A DNA stretch of 64,000 nt, taken from positions 22,663 to 86,662 of IMG/VR virus record IMGVR_UViG_3300034198_006385, one strand, 5' to 3'. This DNA comes from a virus. A program made the translations under genes and the position numbers. Below the pieces are notes generated by a model. The model saw only the letters and a list, made by a program, of their open reading frames with translations, did not search any database and was not told where the DNA came from. This document shows, one piece after another, positions 1 to 8,514 of this stretch. Every line of letters begins with the position of its first letter. Within the stretch, counting starts at the first letter, position 1.

Positions 1-1
1 A

Positions 2-136
2 TTACCCGCTAGTTATTTTATTAAATTAAAAGAATATGTAGATAATTTACCAAAAATTACTTATAATATAGAATATATTAATACAAAGGGAGAACACAAA
101 AATATTGTGTTAGATGACCTCGAAAATTTTACCTAG
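2..136 (+). CDS. C-terminal end of a T4 baseplate-type protein (gp26-like), truncated by window edge
   Basis: An open frame enters from the left edge and ends at TAG 134-136, leaving 44 residues. The tail has an Asn-Leu-Pro-Lys core followed by alternating hydrophobic residues and ends in Leu-x-x-Leu-x-x-Phe. From memory this matches the end of the T4 gp26-type baseplate family, in which a zinc or turn segment precedes a final 'L-x-x-F-F'-like motif. The next gene starts two bases after the stop, so the two are translationally coupled. The assignment uses only the tail and gene order and is tentative. Confidence 0.4.
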   Translation, partial: LPASYFIKLKEYVDNLPKITYNIEYINTKGEHKNIVLDDLENFT

Positions 137-138
137 TG

Positions 139-309
139 ATGTTGGCCCATAATGATATGGTAAATTTTTATCATAATATTTTCAATATGGTTCAACATCA
201 TGGATATAGAATAGAAGAAGTAGAAAATATGGTAATTTATGAATTAGATATCTATAATACCTTACTAATACAATATATAAAAGATAAAGAATTAGCGGAA
301 CAAAGTTAA
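139..309 (+). CDS. Small conserved baseplate-region protein, 56 aa
   Basis: ATG at 139 follows the upstream stop directly and the frame ends TAA 307-309. The protein is helical, with an N-terminal segment rich in Phe, Tyr and His (around residues 6-20) and an acidic second half containing Tyr-Glu-Leu-Asp-Ile-Tyr. Short proteins of this look follow the gp26-type gene in T4-like phages. The junctions with both neighbours are 2 to 5 bases, so it is probably part of a late tail operon. No biochemical function is known to me. Confidence 0.6.
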   Translation: MLAHNDMVNFYHNIFNMVQHHGYRIEEVENMVIYELDIYNTLLIQYIKDKELAEQS

Positions 310-314
310 TAAAA

Positions 315-1682
315 ATGGTAGATGAAAATTCTAGAATAAATGAATTAAATAACTCAGTTAATAAAACTATTAATATATCAAAAATAGATAGTGTTATTGA
401 TTCAGAATTAACCAACAAAATTAATAATAATACTAAAGGTTTTATTGGTAATGTAAATAAAGAACTTGATATAAATTCCAGTATTAAACCAGTATCAAAT
501 ATTGAACCATCAATTGATACCAAAATTATATCACCAGAAATTAAAAAACAAAAAGTAGCATCTTTTTTAAAAAATAAATTACCAGAAAAATTAAAAAGTA
601 TAGCTGGTAAATCTTTACCCGGCATTGGTGCTGTAGCTTCTGCTTATGGCGTTATTGATAAAATCAATGAAGGTGATATTCCAGGGGCAATTACACAAAC
701 AGCCGCAGGTATAAGTTCATTTATTCCCGGTAAAGGAACGGTAGCATCTTATACATTACAGGGGGTATCTCTTGCCCGAGATTTTTATAAAGAAATATTC
801 GATGAATATCCAGGCGAAGATAAAAATTTTGAAAAACATGCAAAAATTATTGATGATACTATGAGAGAATATGGTTTACCCGAAGCTATTATTTCAACTA
901 TATCAAATGGAATTTCATATGCAAAAAGTGGTGAAACTTTTATAAATGATGCTTTTAGATCAAAAGAAAATTATACTCCAGAGGCATCAAAACAAACTAT
1001 AGTAAATAATACTACAGAAAATAAACCAATGAGAGGAAAAACAAATAAAGGGGTTTCCCTCATAGAAGATTTTAAAGATACACAAAATAATAGTAATAAT
1101 GAATTAAATAATTTATTAGAAATGAATAGAAATAAATTTGAACAAAATTCAAATTTAGACATTAATACTAATATATCTAATCAATTACAAGAAAATCCAA
1201 ATATTACACCATCTATAATTAATGAATCACAAGTTCAACCAAATATTAATACATCTGTAAATAATATGACACAGGTTAATTCAAATATTAATAAACAATT
1301 ACAATCTGAATTAAATATAGATAGCACATTAAATAATAAAAACCAAATAATTAATACTGAGTTAACACCAGATACACCATCAAATTTTTATTTAAAACTT
1401 GAAACACCATATATTAATAAATCATCCCCATCAACTATAATATATCCGTATAACAATCAAACTAAATCTACTCAAATTAATAAAACAATTAAAAGAAATC
1501 AAAATGATGTCAAAAATATACAGACTAATAATTATAACGAGCAACAAACTGCAAAAAATTTAAATAATGTATTTGTTTCAGAAAATTCTGTACCTATAAC
1601 TCCAGAAAATCAACAATATCAATTTAATATGCCTGAACCAAAAAATGTTCCAAATTCACCGGCTATTGGACCAATTAGATAA
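315..1682 (+). CDS. Asn-rich virion or baseplate-hub associated protein, 455 aa
   Basis: Residues 1-80 are polar. Residues 96-150 form a Gly/Ala-rich hydrophobic stretch with two possible membrane-inserting segments. A charged helical region around 150-185 follows, and from about 235 to the end the chain is low-complexity Asn/Gln/Thr-rich with many irregular 'N-x-N' repeats. I do not recognise a catalytic domain. Its place directly downstream of baseplate-type genes suggests a tail-hub or tape-measure-associated role, and the hydrophobic patch could act during DNA entry. It converges on and overlaps the next minus-strand gene by 8 bp, so the operons meet head to head without a terminator. Confidence 0.55.
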   Translation: MVDENSRINELNNSVNKTINISKIDSVIDSELTNKINNNTKGFIGNVNKELDINSSIKPVSNIEPSIDTKIISPEIKKQKVASFLKNKLPEKLKSIAGKSLPGIGAVASAYGVIDKINEGDIPGAITQTAAGISSFIPGKGTVASYTLQGVSLARDFYKEIFDEYPGEDKNFEKHAKIIDDTMREYGLPEAIISTISNGISYAKSGETFINDAFRSKENYTPEASKQTIVNNTTENKPMRGKTNKGVSLIEDFKDTQNNSNNELNNLLEMNRNKFEQNSNLDINTNISNQLQENPNITPSIINESQVQPNINTSVNNMTQVNSNINKQLQSELNIDSTLNNKNQIINTELTPDTPSNFYLKLETPYINKSSPSTIIYPYNNQTKSTQINKTIKRNQNDVKNIQTNNYNEQQTAKNLNNVFVSENSVPITPENQQYQFNMPEPKNVPNSPAIGPIR

Positions 1683-2514
1683 TATATTTTTGCATACTTT
1701 TTTCTATACCATAAAGATTAATATTTTTTAATGAATTATCCATTAAAAATGTATTACATGTATAATTTTTATTAGGCGTTGATAATAATATTTCAAAATT
1801 TTCCGGTAAATTATGAATATAACAAAAATATTTAATAAATTCACTAATTGTAAATGATTGAGAATATGCACAATTGATATCTGACGGATAATCAATCCAA
1901 TTTTCTATAACATTTGAAATAATTTTACTTAAATCAATTGCTGATATCCATGAAAATTCTCTATTATGAGAAATAATAAATTTTTTATTTTCTTTAATAT
2001 AATTGCAATATTTTTTTAATAAACGAAAATCTGGTTCATTTGAATCAAAACAACCAAATATTCTTAATGTTATTGCGTTTGGAATAAGGCGACAATAACG
2101 ACTAATTATATTTTTTGCTAATCCATAACTTTCAGTTGGTAATCTTCTATCAATTTCATCTTCTTTCACATAATCAATATTAGTAGTAATATCCATTTCT
2201 GCACCACTACCAATATTTATTAATAGACCATAATGATTATTCAAATTTGAAATATTTTGAAATATTTTTAGATTATTATGAAATTCATCTTTATTAAATT
2301 CACCAAGATTCTGTTTACCACCGGCAGTGGCACAAAGAATAACAACATCAGGATTAATATTTTTAATTGTATGATAAACATTATCAAAATTAGTTAAATC
2401 ACAAATATCTCTATGAATACCAAATTTATAACAATATGGTAATTGGTCCATCAATACTGAACCAAGAAATCCTTTTGATCCTAAAATAACAATTCTTTTA
2501 TTTTTATAACTCAT
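1675..2514 (-). CDS. NAD-dependent epimerase/reductase (extended SDR family), 279 aa
   Basis: The N-terminus has a Rossmann glycine motif (ILGSKGFLG, residues about 10-18). The short-chain dehydrogenase catalytic pair is visible as Tyr-Gly-Leu-Ala-Lys (YxxxK) near residue 130, preceded by Gly-Ser-Gly-Ala, which carries the usual Ser. The fold family makes or modifies nucleotide sugars in the cytosol. It is the last gene of a tightly packed set with an RfbH-like dehydrase and a TPP enzyme, so I infer it reduces or epimerises the branched or deoxygenated CDP-sugar made by them, as YerF does in yersiniose synthesis. A GDP-fucose-synthase-like role is an alternative. Confidence 0.75.
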   Translation of the reverse strand: MSYKNKRIVILGSKGFLGSVLMDQLPYCYKFGIHRDICDLTNFDNVYHTIKNINPDVVILCATAGGKQNLGEFNKDEFHNNLKIFQNISNLNNHYGLLINIGSGAEMDITTNIDYVKEDEIDRRLPTESYGLAKNIISRYCRLIPNAITLRIFGCFDSNEPDFRLLKKYCNYIKENKKFIISHNREFSWISAIDLSKIISNVIENWIDYPSDINCAYSQSFTISEFIKYFCYIHNLPENFEILLSTPNKNYTCNTFLMDNSLKNINLYGIEKSMQKYII

Positions 2515-2520
2515 ATAGTA

Positions 2521-3276
2521 TTACTCTAATTCTTCTGACGGTAAAAATGGATACATATCATCCAATCCCGCCTGTATTTTCTTACCATCCACTATTTTAA
2601 AAGATTGCATAGGTATAATTTCTTCATCTGGTTCACAAAATGCTTCAATAATCATACATTGTTTATTTTTTAATACATTACTAAAACATAAACTTTTTTC
2701 ATTATATGTATTCGAATAGTAATCCCATAAATCAATATATGGAATGTCAAATCCATCAGCAATTTTACTCATATTAGGAATATGTACACCTGTATTTTTA
2801 TCAACCCCATATATTCTATTATTATAAAAATTCTTTTGAGTATTTTTGATTGACATGTATCCATTATTATTTAATACTATAATTTTTATTGGTAAATTCA
2901 TTCCTTTAATTGTAGATAATTCTTGAAGATTTGACATGAAAGACCCATCACCAACAATTACAATTACATCTTTGTTACTTTCAATTGCAACCCCAATTGA
3001 TGCAGGAATTGCAAATCCCATATCTGCTTGCGATTGACTAAAAATAAAACGTCTATCCATACTGGCATGAAGATTTACTGGACAAACATATGATGGAGAC
3101 CCCGCATCTGTAACAACAATACTATCAGCCCACATAGTATTGTTAATAAAATTAATTACATGGTAAATAGAAAAAACACCATTTTTTGGTTGACCCTTAG
3201 GTAGTCCAGTTACCCATTTATTTTTCCATGATAAACATTTTAAAGCCCAATGACTATAAGGATCATCCCAACTCAT
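2521..3276 (-). CDS. TPP-dependent (acetolactate-synthase-like) enzyme, C-terminal half, 251 aa
   Basis: This chain holds the thiamine-diphosphate pyrophosphate-binding domain: Gly-Asp-Gly-Ser (about residue 92) followed 20-25 residues later by Asn-Asn-Asn-Gly-Tyr, the metal and diphosphate motif of the acetolactate synthase/YerE family. The pyrimidine-binding and catalytic Glu half is encoded by the preceding gene. The two share one base (TAATG at 3278-3274), so they are translationally coupled and probably form one enzyme from two subunits. In LPS clusters such enzymes next to RfbH add a two-carbon unit to C-4 of a CDP-3,6-dideoxy-4-ketohexose. The substrate here is inferred from context. 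Confidence 0.75.
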   Translation of the reverse strand: MSWDDPYSHWALKCLSWKNKWVTGLPKGQPKNGVFSIYHVINFINNTMWADSIVVTDAGSPSYVCPVNLHASMDRRFIFSQSQADMGFAIPASIGVAIESNKDVIVIVGDGSFMSNLQELSTIKGMNLPIKIIVLNNNGYMSIKNTQKNFYNNRIYGVDKNTGVHIPNMSKIADGFDIPYIDLWDYYSNTYNEKSLCFSNVLKNKQCMIIEAFCEPDEEIIPMQSFKIVDGKKIQAGLDDMYPFLPSEELE

Positions 3277-4361
3277 TATAATTTTCCTAATTTATATTGT
3301 GAAATTGCGTGAGTAAAAAATTCTCTCAAATCCATACGCAATCCTTTATTAAAAGAAACAATATTAGAATTTATATCTTGATTGCATGTTTTTAACAATT
3401 CGCTTTGTGAAATATCTACAATCATTTTATATGCATTTGGTGCAAAATTATTTTTATCATATCCAATATGACAAACTGTTAATGAACTACCAAGAACTAA
3501 TAATGTATCAGATTTCATTAAGGCCATATTTCCTGCACGAGAACCTTTAACTCCAATACACCCAATATTTAATGGATTTGCGTGATCTGTATAATCTCTA
3601 GCACCATAAGTTGATACAAAAGGAATTTTTGTCATTTCAATAAAACGAATAAATTGTTGAATTGTGTTAGATTGTGCAATACCATTACCAGCCAAAATCA
3701 ATGGTTTATCTGCCTGAAATAGTTTATCAACCATAAAATTTAAAGTAGTGAATCTAGTTAAATTATTTTCTTCATAATTAAATTTTAGTAATTTAAGAAT
3801 AATTGGTTGTGTATATTGTTCATTTAATTCTGCAATTTGTACATCGGCAGGAATATCAATCCATGCTGGTCCCGGTCTACCATTTGTCATGGCATTAATT
3901 GCTGACATAAGAACAGAACGAATATTATTAGGATTATTTAGAAAATGTGTATATGTTGTATAATTTTTTACCATCGGAATTATATCATTTTCTTGAATGC
4001 CATATTTGCGTAATGCCCATTGGTTTTCGTTATTCATTTTATATGTTGTTTGATCGGAACGAACATTACCAGAAATAAATAATACAGGAACACCATCTTG
4101 CCATGCATCTAACAGAGGTGTCATGCAATTAGTTCCACCGCAGCCAGTTGTTGGATTGACAATACTAAAGTTTCGACTATATTTTGCAGCACCAATGGCA
4201 GCATATCCAGCCGCTTGTTCATGATGAAAACATATGTAATTGATATCTGGATTTCTGATAAAACCATCATTTAACCCTGATGCGCCACCACCAGTTAATC
4301 CATAAACATTTTTAATTCCTAGATTAACTAATTCCCGCGCAATATAATCGCAAACTCTCAT
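3276..4361 (-). CDS. TPP-dependent (acetolactate-synthase-like) enzyme, N-terminal half, 361 aa
   Basis: Residues 1-165 match the pyrimidine-binding domain of acetolactate-synthase-type enzymes. The cofactor-activating Glu lies in His-His-Glu-Gln-Ala-Ala (about residue 48), and Gly-Arg-Pro-Gly-Pro-Ala at about 160 closes the domain. A central, possibly nucleotide-binding domain follows to residue 335. The chain then ends where a single-chain family member (about 550-600 aa) would continue into the PP domain encoded next door. Start ATG 4361 overlaps the RfbH stop (ATGA). Together with its partner it should carry out pyruvate-derived two-carbon transfer; YerE of Yersinia is the nearest model. 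Confidence 0.75.
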   Translation of the reverse strand: MRVCDYIARELVNLGIKNVYGLTGGGASGLNDGFIRNPDINYICFHHEQAAGYAAIGAAKYSRNFSIVNPTTGCGGTNCMTPLLDAWQDGVPVLFISGNVRSDQTTYKMNNENQWALRKYGIQENDIIPMVKNYTTYTHFLNNPNNIRSVLMSAINAMTNGRPGPAWIDIPADVQIAELNEQYTQPIILKLLKFNYEENNLTRFTTLNFMVDKLFQADKPLILAGNGIAQSNTIQQFIRFIEMTKIPFVSTYGARDYTDHANPLNIGCIGVKGSRAGNMALMKSDTLLVLGSSLTVCHIGYDKNNFAPNAYKMIVDISQSELLKTCNQDINSNIVSFNKGLRMDLREFFTHAISQYKLGKL

Positions 4362-5692
4362 TCATATTTCCTCATAAATTTCTTGACCATATCATGAATA
4401 TAAAATAATTGGTCAACTGTAATAGTTGGACTTGTGCCATGAAAAAATGTTGACGTTGTTGTATATGTTGCATTTGGAAAATCTTTTTTTACATCATATG
4501 AGTGTTCAGATGCTAAATGAGAATATCCCGGTTGTAATAAAATATTACCCGCAAAATATGGACGAGTTTGAATTTTACATTCCTCTAAAAAAGCAACAAA
4601 TTCCTTACGAGTAAAAGGAGCATCCGGTTTAACTGTTAGAGGAAAAGCAAACCATGATGGATCAGATTTTGGTGTTGCTTTTGGAATTATGAAATATTTT
4701 TCATATGGGTCATATGTGACGCGAAGCATTTCATAATTATGTTTGCGACGTTCAATGATATTTGGAATTTTTTTAATTTGTTGTAGACCAATAGATGCTT
4801 GTAATTCTATTGGTTTTAGATTGTAACCAATTTCACTATACACATATTTGTGATCAAAAATTTCATTTGGTAATTCAGGAAGCCATGAACTAAATCGTTT
4901 ACCACATGTGCCGCATGGAAGTTTATTAGCTTTCTCGCCTTGGCAATAACAAGCGCGGCCCCAATCCCGCAGAGAATGAATTACATCATTTAGGCCAATA
5001 TCGTTAGTGGCAACAAAACCACCTTCACCTAACGAAATGTGATGGGCTGGATAAAAACTGCAAGACGCCATTTTACCAAATGATCCTAATGGGTTTCCAT
5101 CATATAAAGAACCAAGAGCATCACAACAATCCTCTAAAAGAATAAGATCATATTTCTCGCACAATTTCATCACTTTATCCATATTAGGTGGATTTCCTAA
5201 TACGTGTGCGAAAGAGATTGCTTTAATATTACTCTTAGAACCATAACGCTGTAGAATATGTTCTACCTGTTTAAGATCAATATTGAGAGTATCTAATTCA
5301 ATGTCAACAAATACTGGCTCAAATCCTAATTGAATAATCGGATTGATAGTAGTTGGAAAACCAGCAACAGGTGTCAAAATTTTTGAACCCGGTGGTAGAT
5401 CAAATGCGTTTTTACTGCGTAAAGCGGAATACATTAATAGATTAGCGGAACTTCCACTATTAACTAAAGCACCAAATTTTTTACCAAGAAATTTACTAAA
5501 TTGAGATTCGAAATGAATTGCATCTTTACCTAATCCCATCCACCCATTTAGAAGTGTTTGGACGGCGGCAACAATTTCTTTTTCGTTATAATAGGTGCCA
5601 GCGTAATTTACTTGATCTACGCCAGCTATCCATTTCTTGGCTTTGTTTTTTTCAATAAGATATTTTTCAATTTCAGATAAAATATGTTCCAT
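4358..5692 (-). CDS. rfbH: RfbH/E1-type CDP-4-keto-6-deoxyglucose 3-dehydrase, 444 aa
   Basis: This is a PMP-dependent DegT-fold enzyme. In place of the aminotransferase lysine it shows the E1 hallmark His-His within SFYPAHH. It also has the iron-sulfur cysteine signature: a Cys in Asp-Cys-Cys-Asp-Ala, exactly 57 residues to Cys-Tyr-Cys, then two further Cys in Pro-Cys-Gly-Thr-Cys. E1 removes the C-3 hydroxyl of CDP-4-keto-6-deoxyglucose in 3,6-dideoxyhexose synthesis and needs a reductase (E3), which is not in this window. The length is normal. It is coupled to the TPP enzyme downstream (ATGA) and the 112-aa gene upstream (TAATG). Presence in a phage replication operon is unusual. Confidence 0.85.
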   Translation of the reverse strand: MEHILSEIEKYLIEKNKAKKWIAGVDQVNYAGTYYNEKEIVAAVQTLLNGWMGLGKDAIHFESQFSKFLGKKFGALVNSGSSANLLMYSALRSKNAFDLPPGSKILTPVAGFPTTINPIIQLGFEPVFVDIELDTLNIDLKQVEHILQRYGSKSNIKAISFAHVLGNPPNMDKVMKLCEKYDLILLEDCCDALGSLYDGNPLGSFGKMASCSFYPAHHISLGEGGFVATNDIGLNDVIHSLRDWGRACYCQGEKANKLPCGTCGKRFSSWLPELPNEIFDHKYVYSEIGYNLKPIELQASIGLQQIKKIPNIIERRKHNYEMLRVTYDPYEKYFIIPKATPKSDPSWFAFPLTVKPDAPFTRKEFVAFLEECKIQTRPYFAGNILLQPGYSHLASEHSYDVKKDFPNATYTTTSTFFHGTSPTITVDQLFYIHDMVKKFMRKYE

Positions 5693-6030
5693 TACATTTC
5701 CTCATTAGAATCACCATTATAGTGATTAAATACATATTGCAATTCTTCATCCGAAATAACGGTAAGAATCCTAGAAACAATTTCGGATGCTTTCTTATGT
5801 CGATCTAATGTTTTTTGATATTTTTCAATGTCATCACACATATATGAAATATAACTATCAACATCTTGTTCCAAAATAGTGGTATTTGGCAATTCTTTAA
5901 AAAAGAATCCATATTTACCGCTTTTCATAATACGAACGGTCAATTCATTATTTTTATTCAACTCCGACCGCTGACCAAGAGAAACTAATTCATTATAAAG
6001 TGTATTAAACACAGAAGCCTTTTCATTCAT
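5692..6030 (-). CDS. Conserved-context hypothetical protein, about 112 aa, start uncertain
   Basis: No family recognised. The chain is helical and charged, with an Asp/Tyr-rich middle and an acidic end, and its stop overlaps the rfbH start (TAATG). The first ATG is at 6030 with a TTG one codon upstream. A strong ribosome-binding site (AAGGTGA) lies further upstream at the end of the preceding gene, followed in frame by ATC and ATA codons rather than ATG, so the true start may be a rare non-AUG codon near 6073. It sits between a glycosyltransferase and the dideoxysugar genes. Confidence 0.6.
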   Translation of the reverse strand: MNEKASVFNTLYNELVSLGQRSELNKNNELTVRIMKSGKYGFFFKELPNTTILEQDVDSYISYMCDDIEKYQKTLDRHKKASEIVSRILTVISDEELQYVFNHYNGDSNEEM

Positions 6031-6094
6031 CAAATCAATGTGCTTCTTACGAATTGCTTTACGGGAATCAATTACAAGTTTACTTATGATATAA

Positions 6095-6742
6095 TCACCT
6101 TACAATATTATTAACCATAATCTTTGCTTGCGCTATTTTTGATTCTAGCGTAATGCCGGGCCAATGTAAAGCCCAATCTCCGTGCTGCCATATCATACTA
6201 TGCCCCAACAAATCAATATCTGTTGGAAGTTGATCATGACGATAAATTTGTTTTTGTAAACTATTCATATATCGAGCAGGAACAATACCAAGAATATCTT
6301 TATATTGATTTAATGTGTCAATAACGACTTGTTGTTCTTTCCATGAATGATTCGTATAAATTGGTTCCAACGAAAGTAAGTCACAAATATATTGTTTGCA
6401 TTCAGGAGAATTACGAAACAATGCATTACCAACATTTATTCCATTAAAATACATTGACCAAATTACATGAACATTAGAATTAATTCTATCTTCTATCTTA
6501 ATATTAAAATTGGTTACGATTGCATCACAATCAACAATGAATAACCACTCACACTCAGGATATAATTCAAACACTTCTAAGACCAAATGAAGTCTGGCGA
6601 ACCCCATATCAGGAGTCCGCCAGTTATTTTTCTTACAATAGAAAGTATATCCGTGTTTATCGCAATATTCTTTCTTTGTTTGATCTGTTATAGTGGCTAA
6701 ATCTTCATACCCTTCAGTATTAAATGATACCACTACAAACAT
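6095..6742 (-). CDS. GT34-family glycosyltransferase, 215 aa
   Basis: The chain fits the galactosyl/mannosyltransferase family 34 (GMA12/MNN10 type). It begins with the 'VVVSFNT' beta strand, has the metal-binding Asp-x-Asp as VDCDA at about residue 70, and ends with the typical His-Gly-Asp-Trp-Ala-Leu-His-Trp-Pro-Gly motif. It probably transfers a sugar from a nucleotide donor in the cytosol to phage DNA, capsid or host surface glycans. It is coupled to gene 32 upstream (TAATG). Downstream nucleotide-sugar genes suggest a dedicated donor, which is inference. Confidence 0.8.
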   Translation of the reverse strand: MFVVVSFNTEGYEDLATITDQTKKEYCDKHGYTFYCKKNNWRTPDMGFARLHLVLEVFELYPECEWLFIVDCDAIVTNFNIKIEDRINSNVHVIWSMYFNGINVGNALFRNSPECKQYICDLLSLEPIYTNHSWKEQQVVIDTLNQYKDILGIVPARYMNSLQKQIYRHDQLPTDIDLLGHSMIWQHGDWALHWPGITLESKIAQAKIMVNNIVR

Positions 6743-7695
6743 TATTTTCTCTTAGCCATTTTTTTAAAGAAACTCATTTCATTATCATCTTCTTCTTCGT
6801 CGTTATCATTATTCGATGATGAAGTATTTTCCTTTTCATTATTTTCATCATCGTCATCGTCCCATGGAACTTGATTTACATTTTTATTAATGAGTTTATT
6901 AGTAGTTGTTTTTGGTGCATCAATATTAGATGATTTTTTAGGTTGAGATGTCCCAAGAACATATTCGAGGCGTTTCTTTAGTTCATCATATGATTTAAAT
7001 TTTTCAGGAGCAATTTCTGATTGCAGAGAATGAGAGGACTTCCAGATTTTTTCTAGAACATCATCATCATCAGAAATAGATGTAGGTGGTTTTACAAACA
7101 CCGATTGATCGTAATTCCTATTACCTTCTACCCTACGAATAATTAGACGAAAATTACACCCTTCCCACATATCAAAAACATTAATTGGTGCATCATCTTC
7201 AAATGTTGGATGAAGCATTTCATTAATTTTATCATAGATTTTTTTACCAAATTTAAAACGAAATACTTTTCCGTTATTTTCTGGTGCGCCTTTATCATCA
7301 ATAACAAGAATATTGGCAACATAATATAATTTACGTTTACGATCTTTAGCTAATTGAATATTTTCTTTATCACCAGATTCATAAAGTTGATTATTCATTT
7401 CAACAACAGGATCATCTTGACCTAATGTTGTTAAACATTTTTCAATATACCAACGCTTTTTATCGCCATGAACAACATTAAAACCATGTTCCCAATAACG
7501 GATTAGGGCATCTTCTTCATTTGGGGGAGGAGGAAGAAATCTAATAATTGCCAGACCATTTCCAGCTTTATCTACTGTTGGTTGCCAATAAGTATCATCA
7601 TCATAATTTTGTTTTGTATTTTGTGCTTGCAATTGTTTTGCAAGATTTTCTGCTTGTGCTTTACGATTATTTTTTAGTTCGGCAAAATTTACCAT
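6742..7695 (-). CDS. 32: Single-stranded DNA-binding protein (T4 gp32), 317 aa
   Basis: The N-terminal basic segment for cooperativity, the OB core with 'RFLPPP' and 'W-Y-I-E-K-C' and a very acidic C-terminal tail (Asp/Glu/Ser-rich, residues about 270-310, then Phe-Phe-Lys-Lys) follow T4 gp32 closely. It coats replication-fork ssDNA and docks gp59, UvsX and polymerase through the acidic tail. Of the T4 zinc ligands only one His and one Cys (residue about 104) are evident; the two distal Cys positions are replaced, as I recall for marine T4-like gp32 proteins. Genes 33 and 59 lie just upstream, as in T4. Confidence 0.93.
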   Translation of the reverse strand: MVNFAELKNNRKAQAENLAKQLQAQNTKQNYDDDTYWQPTVDKAGNGLAIIRFLPPPPNEEDALIRYWEHGFNVVHGDKKRWYIEKCLTTLGQDDPVVEMNNQLYESGDKENIQLAKDRKRKLYYVANILVIDDKGAPENNGKVFRFKFGKKIYDKINEMLHPTFEDDAPINVFDMWEGCNFRLIIRRVEGNRNYDQSVFVKPPTSISDDDDVLEKIWKSSHSLQSEIAPEKFKSYDELKKRLEYVLGTSQPKKSSNIDAPKTTTNKLINKNVNQVPWDDDDDENNEKENTSSSNNDNDEEEDDNEMSFFKKMAKRK

Positions 7696-7699
7696 TTTA

Positions 7700-8320
7700 T
7701 TATTTCTCCATATAATTTGTATAATTAGTATCTTCTGTATATTTGAATTTTTGTATTGCTACATTTTTATATATGTCCGTTTCCACCCTAATAAAAGGTT
7801 TATACTTAATTAATTTTTGGTAAATATCAGGCCAAATAATGTCATCCTGAATTTTACCATTAATAACACTGAGAAAATTCGTCAATCTATCAATAATAAT
7901 GACGGTTTCAGGTGTTATTTTTTGTTGAAGATAACAACGTATAATTTTAGGGTAAATATCAATATCTTCTATTATCCTAAAATTATTATCAAAATCTTCA
8001 TCGAATTTAGAAAGATCACTCTTAAAAGTATATAAGAGTGATTCTCTTACCTTCTGGCGTTTCTTATATACCGAATCCCCTTGTTTAGTCAAGCAATCTG
8101 TGACCCAACATTTGGAATTTTCGAAAAGATTAGCAACTATTAATCCTTCAGGATCATTCATTTTAGACAATTTATAAAATGCATATTTGTCATTTCTTTT
8201 TTCAAATGATTCTGGTTTAAGATTAACTTTTCCTCTATATTTAAAATAGTCATATTTTTTATTTTTAAAATGCATTGATAAACTTGTAAATAAACAAAAA
8301 GCATCAAATGAAGTCATCAT
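7700..8320 (-). CDS. 59: Helicase loader (T4 gp59), 206 aa
   Basis: Length and order (33-59-32) match T4. The N-terminus has the gp59 pattern Phe-Asp-Ala-Phe/Tyr-x-x-Phe ... Lys-Tyr-Asp-Tyr-Phe-Lys-Tyr. A Lys-Arg-Asn-Asp-Lys-Tyr-x-Phe motif and a helical C-terminus with Ile-x-Trp-Pro-Asp-Ile-Tyr follow. gp59 binds fork DNA and gp32 and loads the gp41 helicase. The ATG-ATG start overlaps the stop of gene 33 (ATGATGA), so the two are coupled. Confidence 0.88.
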   Translation of the reverse strand: MMTSFDAFCLFTSLSMHFKNKKYDYFKYRGKVNLKPESFEKRNDKYAFYKLSKMNDPEGLIVANLFENSKCWVTDCLTKQGDSVYKKRQKVRESLLYTFKSDLSKFDEDFDNNFRIIEDIDIYPKIIRCYLQQKITPETVIIIDRLTNFLSVINGKIQDDIIWPDIYQKLIKYKPFIRVETDIYKNVAIQKFKYTEDTNYTNYMEK

Positions 8321-8514
8321 TTCACCAATTTTAATTTTTTCGCTTCTTCTTTTATTTCAGTAAAAAATATTTTATCACTTTGTATAATATCAGCAATAAA
8401 ATATGGATCAAGTTCATTTCTTTCCATATAATGATTAATAGCATCCATTAATAATATCTGATTACTTTTTGCTATATCTCTTATATTTTTAATATGTTCG
8501 TTTAATATTTTCAT
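8317..8514 (-). CDS. 33: Late transcription co-activator (T4 gp33-like), about 65 aa
   Basis: A small helical protein immediately upstream of gp59. Its core 'MDAINHYMERNELD' matches the conserved helix of gp33 proteins in T4-like phages. gp33 links the gp45 clamp to RNA polymerase at TATAAATA late promoters, which also occur in this window. I place the start at ATG 8514; a TTG at 8535 would add seven residues. It overlaps the nuclease gene upstream by 26 bp. It is shorter than T4 gp33 (112 aa), as in marine T4-like phages. Confidence 0.75.
   Translation of the reverse strand: MKILNEHIKNIRDIAKSNQILLMDAINHYMERNELDPYFIADIIQSDKIFFTEIKEEAKKLKLVK

Noticed and set aside
182-625. 147-aa minus-strand frame at the left end
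   Set aside because: Lies opposite two plus-strand genes, is hydrophobic by composition only and has no ribosome-binding site.
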